Shown piece after piece: positions 7,955-15,793 of a DNA stretch of 16,171 nucleotides (position 1 is its first letter; each line of letters starts with the position of its first letter). This DNA comes from Spirogloea muscicola (taxonomy: Eukaryota > Streptophyta > Zygnematophyceae > Spirogloeales > Spirogloeaceae): the NCBI GenBank assembly GCA_009602725.1, contig WELB01000469.1, positions 1 to 16,171 on the forward strand, read 5' to 3'. The notes under the pieces were generated by a model. It was not told the origin of the DNA. It saw only the letters and a list, made by a program, of their open reading frames with translations, and made no database searches. The position numbers and the translations under genes were made by a program.

Positions 7955-8830
7955 TCATTCTGCATATATTGGGTCCAACGCTAATGCATACTTCCTTAAT
8001 GCTGATAAGTACAAGAATATCTCCTTCCTGTCTTCATATAGTGACAACGATAGTTCTCTGTCTTTTGGGAACTTGTGTACAAGCAACTTTACGCTAGACA
8101 TGTTGTCACTGATAGTAGCTAATTCATTAAGGTACTCTTCTGTAACACACGCAGAATAGAAGTAGAGCCTGTCTGCATCAAACTTAATACCCAACATCTT
8201 CTTAGGGTACAGTCTGTTAAGCATGGACACGTTAGTCTGCGCAGCAGCTATCATATTAGCAATCAGCTGTATATCCCCTTTTCTCCACCGTCTGTCAAAT
8301 TTGTGCTTATCTTCGTCAAGGACCCATATTATTTCAGTGCCTCTCCTGCCCTCCTTGTCCGAGTGAGCAGCAAATCTCTCTTCGCCTATAAATAGTTGTA
8401 GCAAGCAGGGCATGAGGATTAATTCTGTTCCGTCTTCGAACTTGGCTTCTCTGAGCACGTTTTCCATCAAGTCGTGGATGTAATCTTCTACATGTTCGGG
8501 CTCTATCTGCGAGTAATTATTGCTTACAACAACACTCAGCTTGAACAGGAATGTCTGAGCGTGTTTAGAGAGGTCCTTGTGTTGCTGGGGCTTATAGACT
8601 CTTATTTGATCTCTGTCAAAGCTCTCTAAGAACAGGTCTTTAAGCTCCTGGTTTATATCATCTGCACTGTATGACACCTCCGTCTTGCTTATGATATCAT
8701 CAAATGAATGCGTCCCAACAATCGTTATGTTTAGGAACTTCTCAGCTTTATCACCAAAAGACGATGTAGAATTACCTATGTCATGTATTGTGATATCACC
8801 AATATCTCTTCTTCTCTTTTTTGGAGTCAT
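7955..8830 (-). CDS. PD-(D/E)XK nuclease-like protein, family B, with nuclear-localisation-like motif
   Basis: A protein of 291 aa. The start MTPKKRRRD holds a classical basic nuclear localisation motif (PKKRRR, residues 3-8), which suits a nuclear DNA-acting protein. The central part fits a PD-(D/E)XK core: an amphipathic helix around 113-130 with several Glu, D158 in AAHSDKEG, E173-D-K175 after the strand EIIWVLDEDK, and Q188 in KGDIQLIANMIAAAQTN. A LGIKFDADRLYFYSACVTEEYL block follows, comparable to the VYGCVSTGDLWELYSY block of family A. A decayed paralogue lies at 14271-14642. It faces the family A fragment at 7601-7686. No TATA-like motif is seen upstream. The nuclease assignment rests on motif order, not on strong similarity. 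A role with the neighbouring elements is inferred. Confidence 0.65.
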   Translation of the reverse strand: MTPKKRRRDIGDITIHDIGNSTSSFGDKAEKFLNITIVGTHSFDDIISKTEVSYSADDINQELKDLFLESFDRDQIRVYKPQQHKDLSKHAQTFLFKLSVVVSNNYSQIEPEHVEDYIHDLMENVLREAKFEDGTELILMPCLLQLFIGEERFAAHSDKEGRRGTEIIWVLDEDKHKFDRRWRKGDIQLIANMIAAAQTNVSMLNRLYPKKMLGIKFDADRLYFYSACVTEEYLNELATISDNMSSVKLLVHKFPKDRELSLSLYEDRKEIFLYLSALRKYALALDPIYAE

Positions 8831-8940
8831 AGCACAAGACTGCTTAAAGATATCTTACAATGTATCCACCGACCTTGCTTGGCATTGAGTAAATTTGAGC
8901 AAGTTAGTTACTCACTAGAACTATCAGAGTTATGTGCAAT

Positions 8941-9052
8941 TATGAACGACAAGATCATTATTGCGCGCCTCTTTCAAGAGACCGGAAATAAACAGGATTC
9001 ATATATAGTAATAACAAGCAAAAGACCCGAAATAATCTCCATAAGTGTATAG
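8941..9052 (+). pseudogene. Possible small remnant related to nuclease family A
   Basis: A 36-codon frame from an ATG at 8941 ends with YIVITSKRPE. The DNA GTAATAACAAGCAAA in it is shared with the strand region of the 682-1434 gene (VEFVITSKDS). The match is short and could be chance. Confidence 0.25.
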
Positions 9053-9168
9053 AAGACTGCAATAAACAGCGTCTTTTTATACAATTGTATAAATTTAACG
9101 CGTTGTTAAAGAGAGATCTACACCCCCATATAAGGTATGAACACGCTAACAAGAGGCTAATATCAAAG

Positions 9169-9264
9169 ATGGCTTACTTGTTATGCCTTGCGTTCGCACT
9201 GCCAATATTACCTGTATCATACACACATTCACACCTTAATTGTGGTCAAAAAGATATATATTAA
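9169..9264 (+). pseudogene. 31-codon reading frame resembling a signal peptide
   Basis: ATGGCTTACTTG begins a hydrophobic leader (MAYLLCLAFALPILPVSYTH) followed by ten residues and a stop. The context AAAGATGGCT is the same as at the start of the secreted gene at 10356, so this may be the leftover 5' end of a paralogue. It is too short to be sure. Confidence 0.3.
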
Positions 9265-9465
9265 CACTGTTGCAGCTTTAAGCCAACGCCACCTCTAAAT
9301 CTTATCAAATACGAGAATATTGCACTATCTTGTGCTAGAACATATTAAGCATTGGTCAGTTTTAAAGATTAGACCTATGCTGAATAAGAAATCAGACATG
9401 CACTTATATTTGTGCCAAACAAGGCATAAAAAGCTGCATAAAAAGAGGCACACATAATTGCGCAC

Positions 9466-10356
9466 TTAGAAAGGTCTTGGATAGCAATGCTGTGCGCATC
9501 TCTTGTATGTCTTTGTAGAACAACCACCTCCTCCAAAGAAAGAGCCTATAAACCCAAAGAAAGAGCATGATGATTCCTTTGGTACATTTATGATATTCCC
9601 TACATCGCATCCGCCACAGCCTGTCTTGCAATTATTTGTTGGAGGATTGCCATTGCCAAGACATACACAACCATCAGTGTCAAACATACATCCTGTACAA
9701 ACAACCTGTAACAGCCTGCGCTTTCCTCCAACTCTATCATCATCATCTGGTACGCAAACGGATATCCTGTAGAACTTGAAGTCTCCATCTGTTACTGGTA
9801 TGTTCTCGTAGGAGATTACTACCCCGTTGTTTGTTTCGGTCAGATTTAACACATGTAAAGATTCGAGCAACTCTGACCGTACTCCTGCGTAGGTTAGAGC
9901 TGGTTTGCTGCAACTTGTGGGAGGGCCATATATTGCCTTCTGCATTTCGTACACAAAGACATCAGAGAAGTCAGATCCCAGAAGACCCGTAGCTGATGCT
10001 GCCTCTACCCAATCTGTAGTAATAGTTAGAATGTAGTGGTTGCTGCTTCCACTTAGTACTGTGGATAGTATTTGTGCATACCCGTAGGGCATATAATTTA
10101 GCTTTATGCACAATTCAGAGACATACTCTCCCTTAAGCTCTGTTGTGGAATTTAGTGTGTAAGGGAAGGCTATGCCAAAGCATGCTGTACCGTCAGCACT
10201 CAATGTGTTGTAGCTGTCTACAAGCGTCGTATTTATAGAAGAGAAAGACGCTAAACTAACTGTCTTTGTGTATTTTTCGTGTACAACAACATGATGTTCG
10301 ACAGCAACTGCTAATGTCACCGTATAAGCAAGCAAGATAAGGATTCTTAGAGCCAT
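9466..10356 (-). CDS. Secreted Cys-rich glycoprotein of unknown function
   Basis: A protein of 296 aa with a clear signal peptide (MALRILILLAYTVTLAVAV, cleavage probably near residue 19). The body to about 200 is Ser/Thr-rich with three N-glycosylation sequons (N42-T-T, N69-S-T, N171-L-T). There is no further membrane helix and no GPI-type hydrophobic tail. At 213-217 stands RRLLQ, a sequence I have often seen in predicted secreted proteins of algae and protists. It precedes a C-terminal region with 11 Cys between 220 and 291 (CTGC, CVC, CGGC and others) and a Gly/Phe-rich loop (FFGFIGSFFGGGG). The pattern suggests a disulfide-bonded extracellular or surface domain, possibly released by cleavage after the basic RR. 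I do not recognise the family. It is unrelated to the mobile-element genes, so it is probably a host gene or a viral structural or secreted gene. Confidence 0.75.
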   Translation of the reverse strand: MALRILILLAYTVTLAVAVEHHVVVHEKYTKTVSLASFSSINTTLVDSYNTLSADGTACFGIAFPYTLNSTTELKGEYVSELCIKLNYMPYGYAQILSTVLSGSSNHYILTITTDWVEAASATGLLGSDFSDVFVYEMQKAIYGPPTSCSKPALTYAGVRSELLESLHVLNLTETNNGVVISYENIPVTDGDFKFYRISVCVPDDDDRVGGKRRLLQVVCTGCMFDTDGCVCLGNGNPPTNNCKTGCGGCDVGNIINVPKESSCSFFGFIGSFFGGGGCSTKTYKRCAQHCYPRPF

Positions 10357-10741
10357 CTTTAACTATCCTGCATATAATGTATCTTGCACAACAACACGGT
10401 CAATTTGTTACTTATAGCAAATACTTGGATAAAAAGCTGACAAGTGAATCTCTTGCCTAGCGTCCATCCATTTATATTTTTTCTTCTAGAAAATAGATAA
10501 TATATACCTAGAAATGGCTCTTCTATAACAAAGACCAGCTTCTAAGATATCTTGCGTGTTGTTGCCCGGTGTTTCAGCCACAACACTCAGCGCACGTGTA
10601 TATGTAATATATGTCCCGCGCAAAGATATCTGTTATATGCAGGTAGCATTTATGGGCATAATTGCTCATCATCATATAAAGAATACCGTATATTATAAGT
10701 AGTAATATTACAGATATTTTTAGAACTGTATATCTTGGCAG
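10357..10741. other. A+T-rich spacer without a visible gene
   Basis: This 385-bp stretch separates the secreted gene from element 2. It must contain the promoter of the minus-strand secreted gene; a TATA-like TATATGC lies about 15 bp before its ATG. Nothing else is recognisable. Confidence 0.5.
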
Positions 10742-10942
10742 TGACTCACCACTGACTCACCGCTGACTCCCACTGACTCACTATCAAGATGTACTTGAGA
10801 GCCCTGTCTTTTGCTGCAATGTGGACAGTAAATAACAAGATAATGAGTCAGTAAGTAGGTGACTCCTGGCCTTCAGCATGATGCAAGAACGTGGGTGGAA
10901 AGGTAATTACGGCAGCAGGAAAGCGCTGACTCAACTGACTCC
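10742..10942 (+). repeat. Element 2 left terminal inverted repeat with TGACTCAC iterons
   Basis: Four units (TGACTCAC at 10742, 10753 and 10774; TGACTCCC at 10764) are spaced 10-11 bp, about one helical turn. Further GAGTCA and GACTC units lie in the inner blocks at 10842-10866 and 10923-10942. Confidence 0.85.
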
Positions 10943-13153
10943 CTCGTAAAGTGGCGTAGTGACACAGAGCAGATGGCGGACAATGTACCTGCGAGACCTG
11001 TTAGCTTTGTTGTAGTCGCTGCAGCAATTATGCGTCGCCAACATGTTGCAACCTTTGCAAACGTTTACACGCTCGATCTCGTATCCGAGCCTCTTAAAAG
11101 CATAGTAGTCTGATGTCCACTTATAGTCCACTCCTTTGTGCTTAAATCTCATGTAGTTAGTGAACATCTCTTTGAAAGTTTGGAGCAACATATACGAGCC
11201 CTCCTTCTTCATGAAGTGGACGCTCTGATGGTTGTACACGTTGTCGTTGGGAGGGAGTGTCAAGTACATGTACAAGTAATCAGTCTCCTCTTTCATCTCG
11301 TCAATGTTGTCTCTAAAGTAATCGGGACAGACATCCCAGAAGGATAGGTTACCAGTGTTCTCGACCATCTGCTTATAGGCGAGCAAGCAACGGCCTATTA
11401 ATGCGGGTAGCTCGTGCGCAACGATGTTAGTCTCCAGGTCCATCTTCTTGTTCTCTACGTAGTTCTCAAACTTGAATATGGCTAACCTACGAGATATGGA
11501 TCCCTGGACGTCCCTGTAAGGCAGGTGTATGTTCGAAAATAGGAACATTGGCACATCCCACTTGACGTCAATTGCTTGCTTGCTCTTTCTAGGGACAGAT
11601 ATTGCTTCGCCACAGCACATCTGTTTAAAGAGGTCAGAAGACAGGCGTTCAGTAAATCTGATGTCTATCTCATGAGCGATGAGGATCTCTTTATTGTGCT
11701 TCGACTCGAGCCCGAAGGTCACCTCGTTGTTTGAGGTTATAACTCCAACAGTTGAGGGCAAGAACATAGCTTCTAGTACCCCGATGACGGTGCTCTTCCC
11801 TGTCTGCGTGTCTCCTTTTACAAAGGGCACAATACCATAGTTGTCGTAATCCTTTACCCTGAAGAGAGACCTGCCTATAAAGGCCATAAAATAGCCTCGT
11901 ATTCCTGGATCAGAGAGCTGGCTAGATATAAGACTGTCAAACAAGGGTGTCTCAAGTCTGTCCCATAAGAAATCTGCGTCAATATAGTGCCGGGGTACAA
12001 CGCTCCCTTGTTCTGTCTCGAACGTAGAGATATTTAGAGCACAGTTCCTGAAGCCTATATAGTCTCTGTCTCTCTTCAGGAACATAAACCTAGGATGATC
12101 TATCGCTCCCATGTATAACATCACGTCCTTGAACTTCCGCGGATTATGCATAAAGACAGGTGTACCAGCAAAGTTATTGTTTATAAAGTCCTCGTACGTA
12201 GAGACCCTCTCGTATATCCAAGGCCTATAATCGTCTACTTTAAAGACATAACCATCAGACCGGTAAAGGCCCTTGCCTACGCTAAAATCAATAAGCTCGC
12301 TCATAAAGTCGTGGAATTCTGTGCTCTTAGGGTAGAACAAGGCACGAAGTTGCTTAGATAAAGGCCCAGCAACTGCTGCCTCCCCATGCGAGTAGCACCT
12401 AGCAACCACTCGCGTCTTTGATACAATTAGACAGCTGTGATTGTCCTCGCTATGTTTATGCTCATTATCAACTAGGCACAGGTTGGTCGACGGGACAGCT
12501 ATGTATGGCTTACTATCGCTGCTGTGGCTTACGTGCCATAGCACATCACATCCGATAATCTTGTTTAGCTCGTAAGCGTAGTCGCGCACATTAGATGACG
12601 TGCCTATATTGACAGTACCAATGCTTATGTTGTTCTGGATAATCTGGACAAGCCTGGCTGGAGGAGTAGAAGGCTTTACACGGTTGACTATCTCATAAAA
12701 GCCAGGCGCGAAGCACATCCCTTTACCATCTGATAATATGTCTATAAGGACATCAGACTCCAGCTCGCCACTTGTTATGCCCTCTTGGTACTTGTATACA
12801 AGGTGATAGCCGCCTGTAGGTGTCCTTATTATCAGCGTATTCATGTGCTCTGACTCCGGGAACTTTCTGTCCCAATACGCCAGCCCATCGATCTTTTTGG
12901 CGTGGTCGCTGCGCTTTGGATTCCGACGATCTATGTCAACGGTGATGTAGCTTGTTGTGCTCCCAGTCAAGAAGAAGAAAGGGCCATGCTTGTAATTCAC
13001 GTGCTTGGCTAGTTCCTCAGATTCTTCTGGCGTAATATCAAGCCACCCTGTAAAGAGTGGCTTTTTGCTCAACTTGCCATCACCCTTGGAGCATACTACA
13101 GCAGGCACAAAGCGCTTGAATATAGACTGGAGAAAGTTTATGTCGGTCTCCAT
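10931..13153 (-). CDS. AEP primase-SF3 (D5-like) helicase of element 2, intact
   Basis: A 740-aa protein predicted to prime and unwind DNA at the element's ends. I start it at the ATG at 13153 (METDINFLQS) because the paralogues begin the same way; an upstream in-frame ATG at 13243 would translate through the TIR. In order: AEP motif I YITVDIDR (D73, D75), motif II GGYH (H117), a Cys/His linker (C226, H232, H239-S-C241, C253-x2-H256), Walker A GDTQTGKST (447-455), Walker B-like KEILIAHEID (E495), SF3 motif C with FSN541, and SRRLAIFKF (R555, R556). The C-terminus has KRLGYE, then VCKGC-x7-CC and NRSRRY, probably a zinc knuckle or DNA contact. D5-type primase-helicases are known from large DNA viruses and plasmid-like elements; this one is far from any member I could name. 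No frameshift is seen, so it is the best candidate for an active copy. Confidence 0.92.
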   Translation of the reverse strand: METDINFLQSIFKRFVPAVVCSKGDGKLSKKPLFTGWLDITPEESEELAKHVNYKHGPFFFLTGSTTSYITVDIDRRNPKRSDHAKKIDGLAYWDRKFPESEHMNTLIIRTPTGGYHLVYKYQEGITSGELESDVLIDILSDGKGMCFAPGFYEIVNRVKPSTPPARLVQIIQNNISIGTVNIGTSSNVRDYAYELNKIIGCDVLWHVSHSSDSKPYIAVPSTNLCLVDNEHKHSEDNHSCLIVSKTRVVARCYSHGEAAVAGPLSKQLRALFYPKSTEFHDFMSELIDFSVGKGLYRSDGYVFKVDDYRPWIYERVSTYEDFINNNFAGTPVFMHNPRKFKDVMLYMGAIDHPRFMFLKRDRDYIGFRNCALNISTFETEQGSVVPRHYIDADFLWDRLETPLFDSLISSQLSDPGIRGYFMAFIGRSLFRVKDYDNYGIVPFVKGDTQTGKSTVIGVLEAMFLPSTVGVITSNNEVTFGLESKHNKEILIAHEIDIRFTERLSSDLFKQMCCGEAISVPRKSKQAIDVKWDVPMFLFSNIHLPYRDVQGSISRRLAIFKFENYVENKKMDLETNIVAHELPALIGRCLLAYKQMVENTGNLSFWDVCPDYFRDNIDEMKEETDYLYMYLTLPPNDNVYNHQSVHFMKKEGSYMLLQTFKEMFTNYMRFKHKGVDYKWTSDYYAFKRLGYEIERVNVCKGCNMLATHNCCSDYNKANRSRRYIVRHLLCVTTPLYEGVS

Positions 13154-13160
13154 GGCATTG

Positions 13161-13340
13161 TGAGTCAGTTGAGTCAGCGCCTTCTCGCTGTGTGCATCTA
13201 TTATTCTACCCCAGACAAGTATTTGCTCAAGCTTAGGAGTCACCTACTTACTGACTCATTTTTCTTGTTTAACGTCCACGAGTTTGGGCTATACTAGGCC
13301 AGGTTTGAGGTGAGTCAGTAGTGAGTCAGTAGTGAGTCAG
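13161..13340 (-). repeat. Element 2 right terminal inverted repeat with GTGAGTCA iterons
   Basis: GTGAGTCA occurs at 13310, 13321 and 13332, exactly 11 bp apart, plus the inner blocks at 13236-13260 and 13162-13180. The outer edge reads CTATCACTGACTCAC from outside inwards, so it shares CTATCAC with both ends of element 1. Confidence 0.85.
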
Positions 13341-13436
13341 TGATAGACAAGTAAGTTGCAACATGGGCCGACGCAACGTTTATTGTCTCATTAAGCTTCC
13401 ATACGTGCAAGTCATGACACACTATATGCATAAAAC

Positions 13437-13443
13437 TATAAAA
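13437..13443 (+). promoter_or_regulatory. TATA-box-like motif of nuclease A (copy 2)
   Basis: TATAAAA lies 38 bp before the ATG at 13481, in the spacer between element 2 and the nuclease gene. The spacer is shared by two divergent genes. Confidence 0.4.
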
Positions 13444-13480
13444 TGAGGCGTGAATACGCGCAAAATGTCCACATTTGAAA

Positions 13481-14236
13481 ATGGACAGACAAGCAAGATC
13501 AGAATACAGGAAGGCAACAAGACAGTATGCTTATGATATATACAGAGACAAGAGCAAAGGTGAGTGGTTTTCAAATGTTGATCCTAAAGAGTTCTTCTTA
13601 CACATGGGCATAGATATTACGTACATGAGGGCCAATCCAAGTATAATACATGTGACTGCAATCGACAAGTATGTTATCGATAGTCTAGCTACAACTCTTT
13701 CAATGACATATAATGCAGAAGGTGATCCAGGCACAGGAAACGAGGCTAAAAGATCGGACTTTGTTCAGCCTTTTCTATCTCATGTAGTGTCTTATTATAG
13801 CAGAAAGCACAGTATGAGATACCCAAACAAGCCAAGACTGGAGAGAGAATTTGTAATAGAAGACGAGATAGCGACTGGATCAATAGAGTATGTAGTAGTT
13901 AAACAGGACTACATATTAGTAATAGTAGAGGTAAAGAAGAACGATTGGGATCTTGGGCGAGCTCAAAATATGCTAGAGCTTTATGTTGCATACAATAACA
14001 ACAAAGACAATGGGTATAAAAGCCACACAGTATTTGGCGGTGTATCTATCGGAGACGAGTGGGAGCTCTACAGCTATGGACTTACTGATCCAGAAGAAGG
14101 CCTGTGTTGGACTTACCATGGCAAGCATACACCACTTGTAGTGGAAGACGCAGATGCTATTGTAGTGTTCAATGTAGATAAGATAAGATATATGGCAGAG
14201 ATGATACACACAATGTTAGGACAGCACACTCTTTAG
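13481..14236 (+). CDS. PD-(D/E)XK nuclease-like protein, family A (copy 2)
   Basis: A protein of 251 aa from the ATG at 13481 (MDRQARSEYRK); the frame is open upstream only with a non-ATG codon. It is paralogous over its whole length to the 682-1434 product. Shared features are the N-terminal AYDIYRDKSKGEWFSNVDPK block, E88 (GNEAKRSDF), E136 (GSIEYVV), E150-V-K152 (ILVIVEVK), Q162 (GRAQN), and the final VFGGVSIGDEWELYSYG block. All candidate catalytic residues are kept, so it could be active. It starts 140 bp outside the right end of element 2, divergently from the primase-helicase, so the iteron-bearing end lies between the two starts. A family B remnant follows on the same strand after 35 bp. 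A role as the element's nuclease is inferred from position only. Confidence 0.78.
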   Translation: MDRQARSEYRKATRQYAYDIYRDKSKGEWFSNVDPKEFFLHMGIDITYMRANPSIIHVTAIDKYVIDSLATTLSMTYNAEGDPGTGNEAKRSDFVQPFLSHVVSYYSRKHSMRYPNKPRLEREFVIEDEIATGSIEYVVVKQDYILVIVEVKKNDWDLGRAQNMLELYVAYNNNKDNGYKSHTVFGGVSIGDEWELYSYGLTDPEEGLCWTYHGKHTPLVVEDADAIVVFNVDKIRYMAEMIHTMLGQHTL

Positions 14237-14270
14237 AAGGCAACATGCGCTTCTACGAATATCATCTTAA

Positions 14271-14642
14271 GGATCTGGAATTACCCTGGTTATCCATGAT
14301 AAGACTGCAACTAATCCCAGCTATGCAAATAGGTGGAAAGGGGAGCTTTTTGTAGCTGCTCATAACCTTGTTGCTAAGAAATCGTACCCTATAAACGTGT
14401 ATGCTATACGAGTTGTAGGTACGCTGTTCACATTCTACAAGGCTACAGCAACACTTGGTTACATAAAAGAGACAGCCAAGGGATTCCCAAACATGTGTAC
14501 AATGGAGGTTTAGCGGTATCTTCCTGTAATAGACAACCCGTCTGGACTCACAGCATATGACCTATGTGATGTGAGCGACAAAGAATTAATATTGAGATGT
14601 ATGTGTCTTCAGGTCTTTAAGAGGTCAGGAAAAATGTCATAA
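14271..14642 (+). pseudogene. Decayed nuclease family B paralogue
   Basis: One frame runs from 14271 to a TAA at 14640-14642 with a single in-frame TAG at 14511-14513. It has no start Met near its beginning; an ATG at 14245 lies in another frame and may be the old start before an indel. The stretch aligns with the C-terminal half of the 7955-8830 product. ITLVIHDK corresponds to IIWVLDEDK, then come RWKGELFVAAHNLVA, VYAIRVVGTLFTFYKATATLGYI (against LGIKFDADRLYFYSACVTEEYL), and GLTAYDLCDVSDKELIL. The E of the E-x-K motif is replaced (HDK), so it would be inactive even without the stop. It directly follows nuclease A on the same strand, showing that A and B were once neighbours in an A-B order. 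Confidence 0.75.
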
Positions 14643-14678
14643 GCACCGGTTGTGCATAGACATAAAGATAGGTTTGCT

Positions 14679-14686
14679 ATAAAAAT
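14679..14686 (+). promoter_or_regulatory. TATA-box-like motif of the zinc-ribbon gene
   Basis: TATAAAAA lies about 57 bp before the ATG at 14743. An ATG at 14685, overlapping the motif, would start a short out-of-frame reading, so transcription probably starts downstream of it. Confidence 0.4.
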
Positions 14687-14742
14687 GAAGGAAGAGAGTT
14701 CTGCACACTATGGCATAGATACCATGAAAAGTTACACTTGCA

Positions 14743-15564
14743 ATGACAGAAAGACTCGAAAGTTCTAAATGGAGTCTCTGCTTTTGCACAGGGTGTAACA
14801 AGACCTATGCATATCTAGGATTGGACAAAACGGGGAAATATACTGCCTCGTACGAGGGTACGCACACTGTAATTCACAAACGAGAGAAATCTGGAGAAGA
14901 TTCAGAGACTACATGCCCCTTATGCTACTATATTACCAAGGGAAACGCTACAAAGTACGCAGATGCAGCAATAAGATACCGCGATGTATTTTGCGCTACA
15001 AGAAGTGGCAGTATTGTAGATGGGAAATACGAATGCTCAATAAACCTAGATGAATGGTCAACAAGAAGTGTTGCCCTGCTGTCTAAAATGGTGAAAAATA
15101 TAGCAAAATACGCGGAAAATCTTGACAACAACGTGCAACTCTCTAGCAAAGAAAAAAGCTTGCCATTTGTGCATAGTCGTGTAATCCTAAACAACATATG
15201 TAATTTAGAGTTTTATGATAGCATAACAGGGGATAGGGTTCTTGTAAACAAAGATAAGATAATGCTTTCTGTGTGCGGAAAGGCAACGATGGGAGAGGGA
15301 GCTGAAGGAAAATTGGTATGCAAAATAAATGTAAGAAATCATGGCACATCTGACAACGAAAAGTTGCAGTGGATGCATGAGAGCACACAAAATGCCCTGT
15401 TTGTAAAAGACATGCTAACTACGGACATCATCGGAGGCAGCACATTTAAGCTTGCTATCCCATATATAGACCATTTTTATAGGATAATTGAGCCAATACT
15501 GTCTGATGCTATTAAAGCTCAAGAAATAGAGAATATTACTCAGTGCTTTGTGGAAATGTGTTAG
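14743..15564 (+). CDS. Zinc-ribbon-like protein of unknown function
   Basis: A protein of 273 aa. The N-terminus has two CxxC pairs (C15-x2-C18 and C58-x2-C61, about 39 residues apart), the layout of a zinc ribbon or similar four-Cys site. Residues 110-140 form a Lys-rich helical segment (ALLSKMVKNIAKYAENL). The C-terminal part is mixed alpha/beta with no motif I recognise. No signal peptide or membrane segment is visible. The frame is intact and bounded by a TATA-like motif upstream and an AATAAA 80 bp downstream, so it is probably expressed. It lies between the nuclease A/B pair and a primase 5' fragment facing it. It could be a transcription or nucleic-acid-binding accessory of the same elements or an independent host gene. 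Confidence 0.7.
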   Translation: MTERLESSKWSLCFCTGCNKTYAYLGLDKTGKYTASYEGTHTVIHKREKSGEDSETTCPLCYYITKGNATKYADAAIRYRDVFCATRSGSIVDGKYECSINLDEWSTRSVALLSKMVKNIAKYAENLDNNVQLSSKEKSLPFVHSRVILNNICNLEFYDSITGDRVLVNKDKIMLSVCGKATMGEGAEGKLVCKINVRNHGTSDNEKLQWMHESTQNALFVKDMLTTDIIGGSTFKLAIPYIDHFYRIIEPILSDAIKAQEIENITQCFVEMC

Positions 15565-15645
15565 TAAATTGTTTAAAAAAATTTACTAATAACTGGTGCA
15601 AACGCACTGAGTAAAAGTATGTCTGTAAAATACATGTAATTTCAA

Positions 15646-15651
15646 AATAAA
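15646..15651 (+). terminator. Possible polyadenylation signal AATAAA
   Basis: AATAAA lies 82 nt after the stop of the 14743-15564 gene. This is a plausible eukaryotic 3' end signal, but it is a common hexamer in A+T-rich DNA. Confidence 0.35.
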
Positions 15652-15663
15652 CACACTCAACAA

Positions 15664-15680
15664 CTTTTGAGGCCACATTG
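15664..15680. repeat. 17-bp dispersed repeat (first copy 1528-1544)
   Basis: Identical to 1528-1544. See that entry for the shared position relative to minus-strand primase fragments. Confidence 0.55.
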
Positions 15681-15793
15681 CGCTAATTACTCTTCACCAT
15701 GTACAGAATAATCCAATAAAACCAAAGCATAAGGTGTTGATAGCGTAGCCGACTTGTAGCTATGTATTATGCTGCGCTGAACGGCTACCCGCA

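Larger units (their letters stand above)
10742..13340 (-). mobile_element. Element 2: 2.6-kb TIR element with an intact primase-helicase
   Basis: Diverged inverted repeats of about 180-200 bp enclose and slightly overlap one gene. Three nested blocks define them. TGACTCAC arrays lie at 10742-10781 and 13310-13339. A perfect 25-bp inverted match lies at 10842-10866/13236-13260. A perfect 19-bp inverted match lies at 10923-10941/13162-13180. The DNA between the blocks also aligns weakly, with short shared stretches, so these are decayed true TIRs. The gene's stop codon lies inside the inner block, and its ATG lies 8 bp from the other one. No target-site duplication is evident. The design is the same as element 1, with a different iteron sequence. 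Confidence 0.8.

Noticed and set aside
13154-13243. Upstream in-frame start of the element 2 gene (30 extra codons)
   Set aside because: The extra codons read through the terminal repeat, and all paralogues start at the position equivalent to 13153.
4635-13340. Helitron or rolling-circle Rep element
   Set aside because: No HUH motif or SF1 helicase is seen, and the ends are inverted repeats rather than TC...CTRR termini.
4635-13340. Virophage or Polinton-like virus
   Set aside because: SF3 helicases with primase domains fit, but no capsid, packaging ATPase, protease or integrase gene is in the window.
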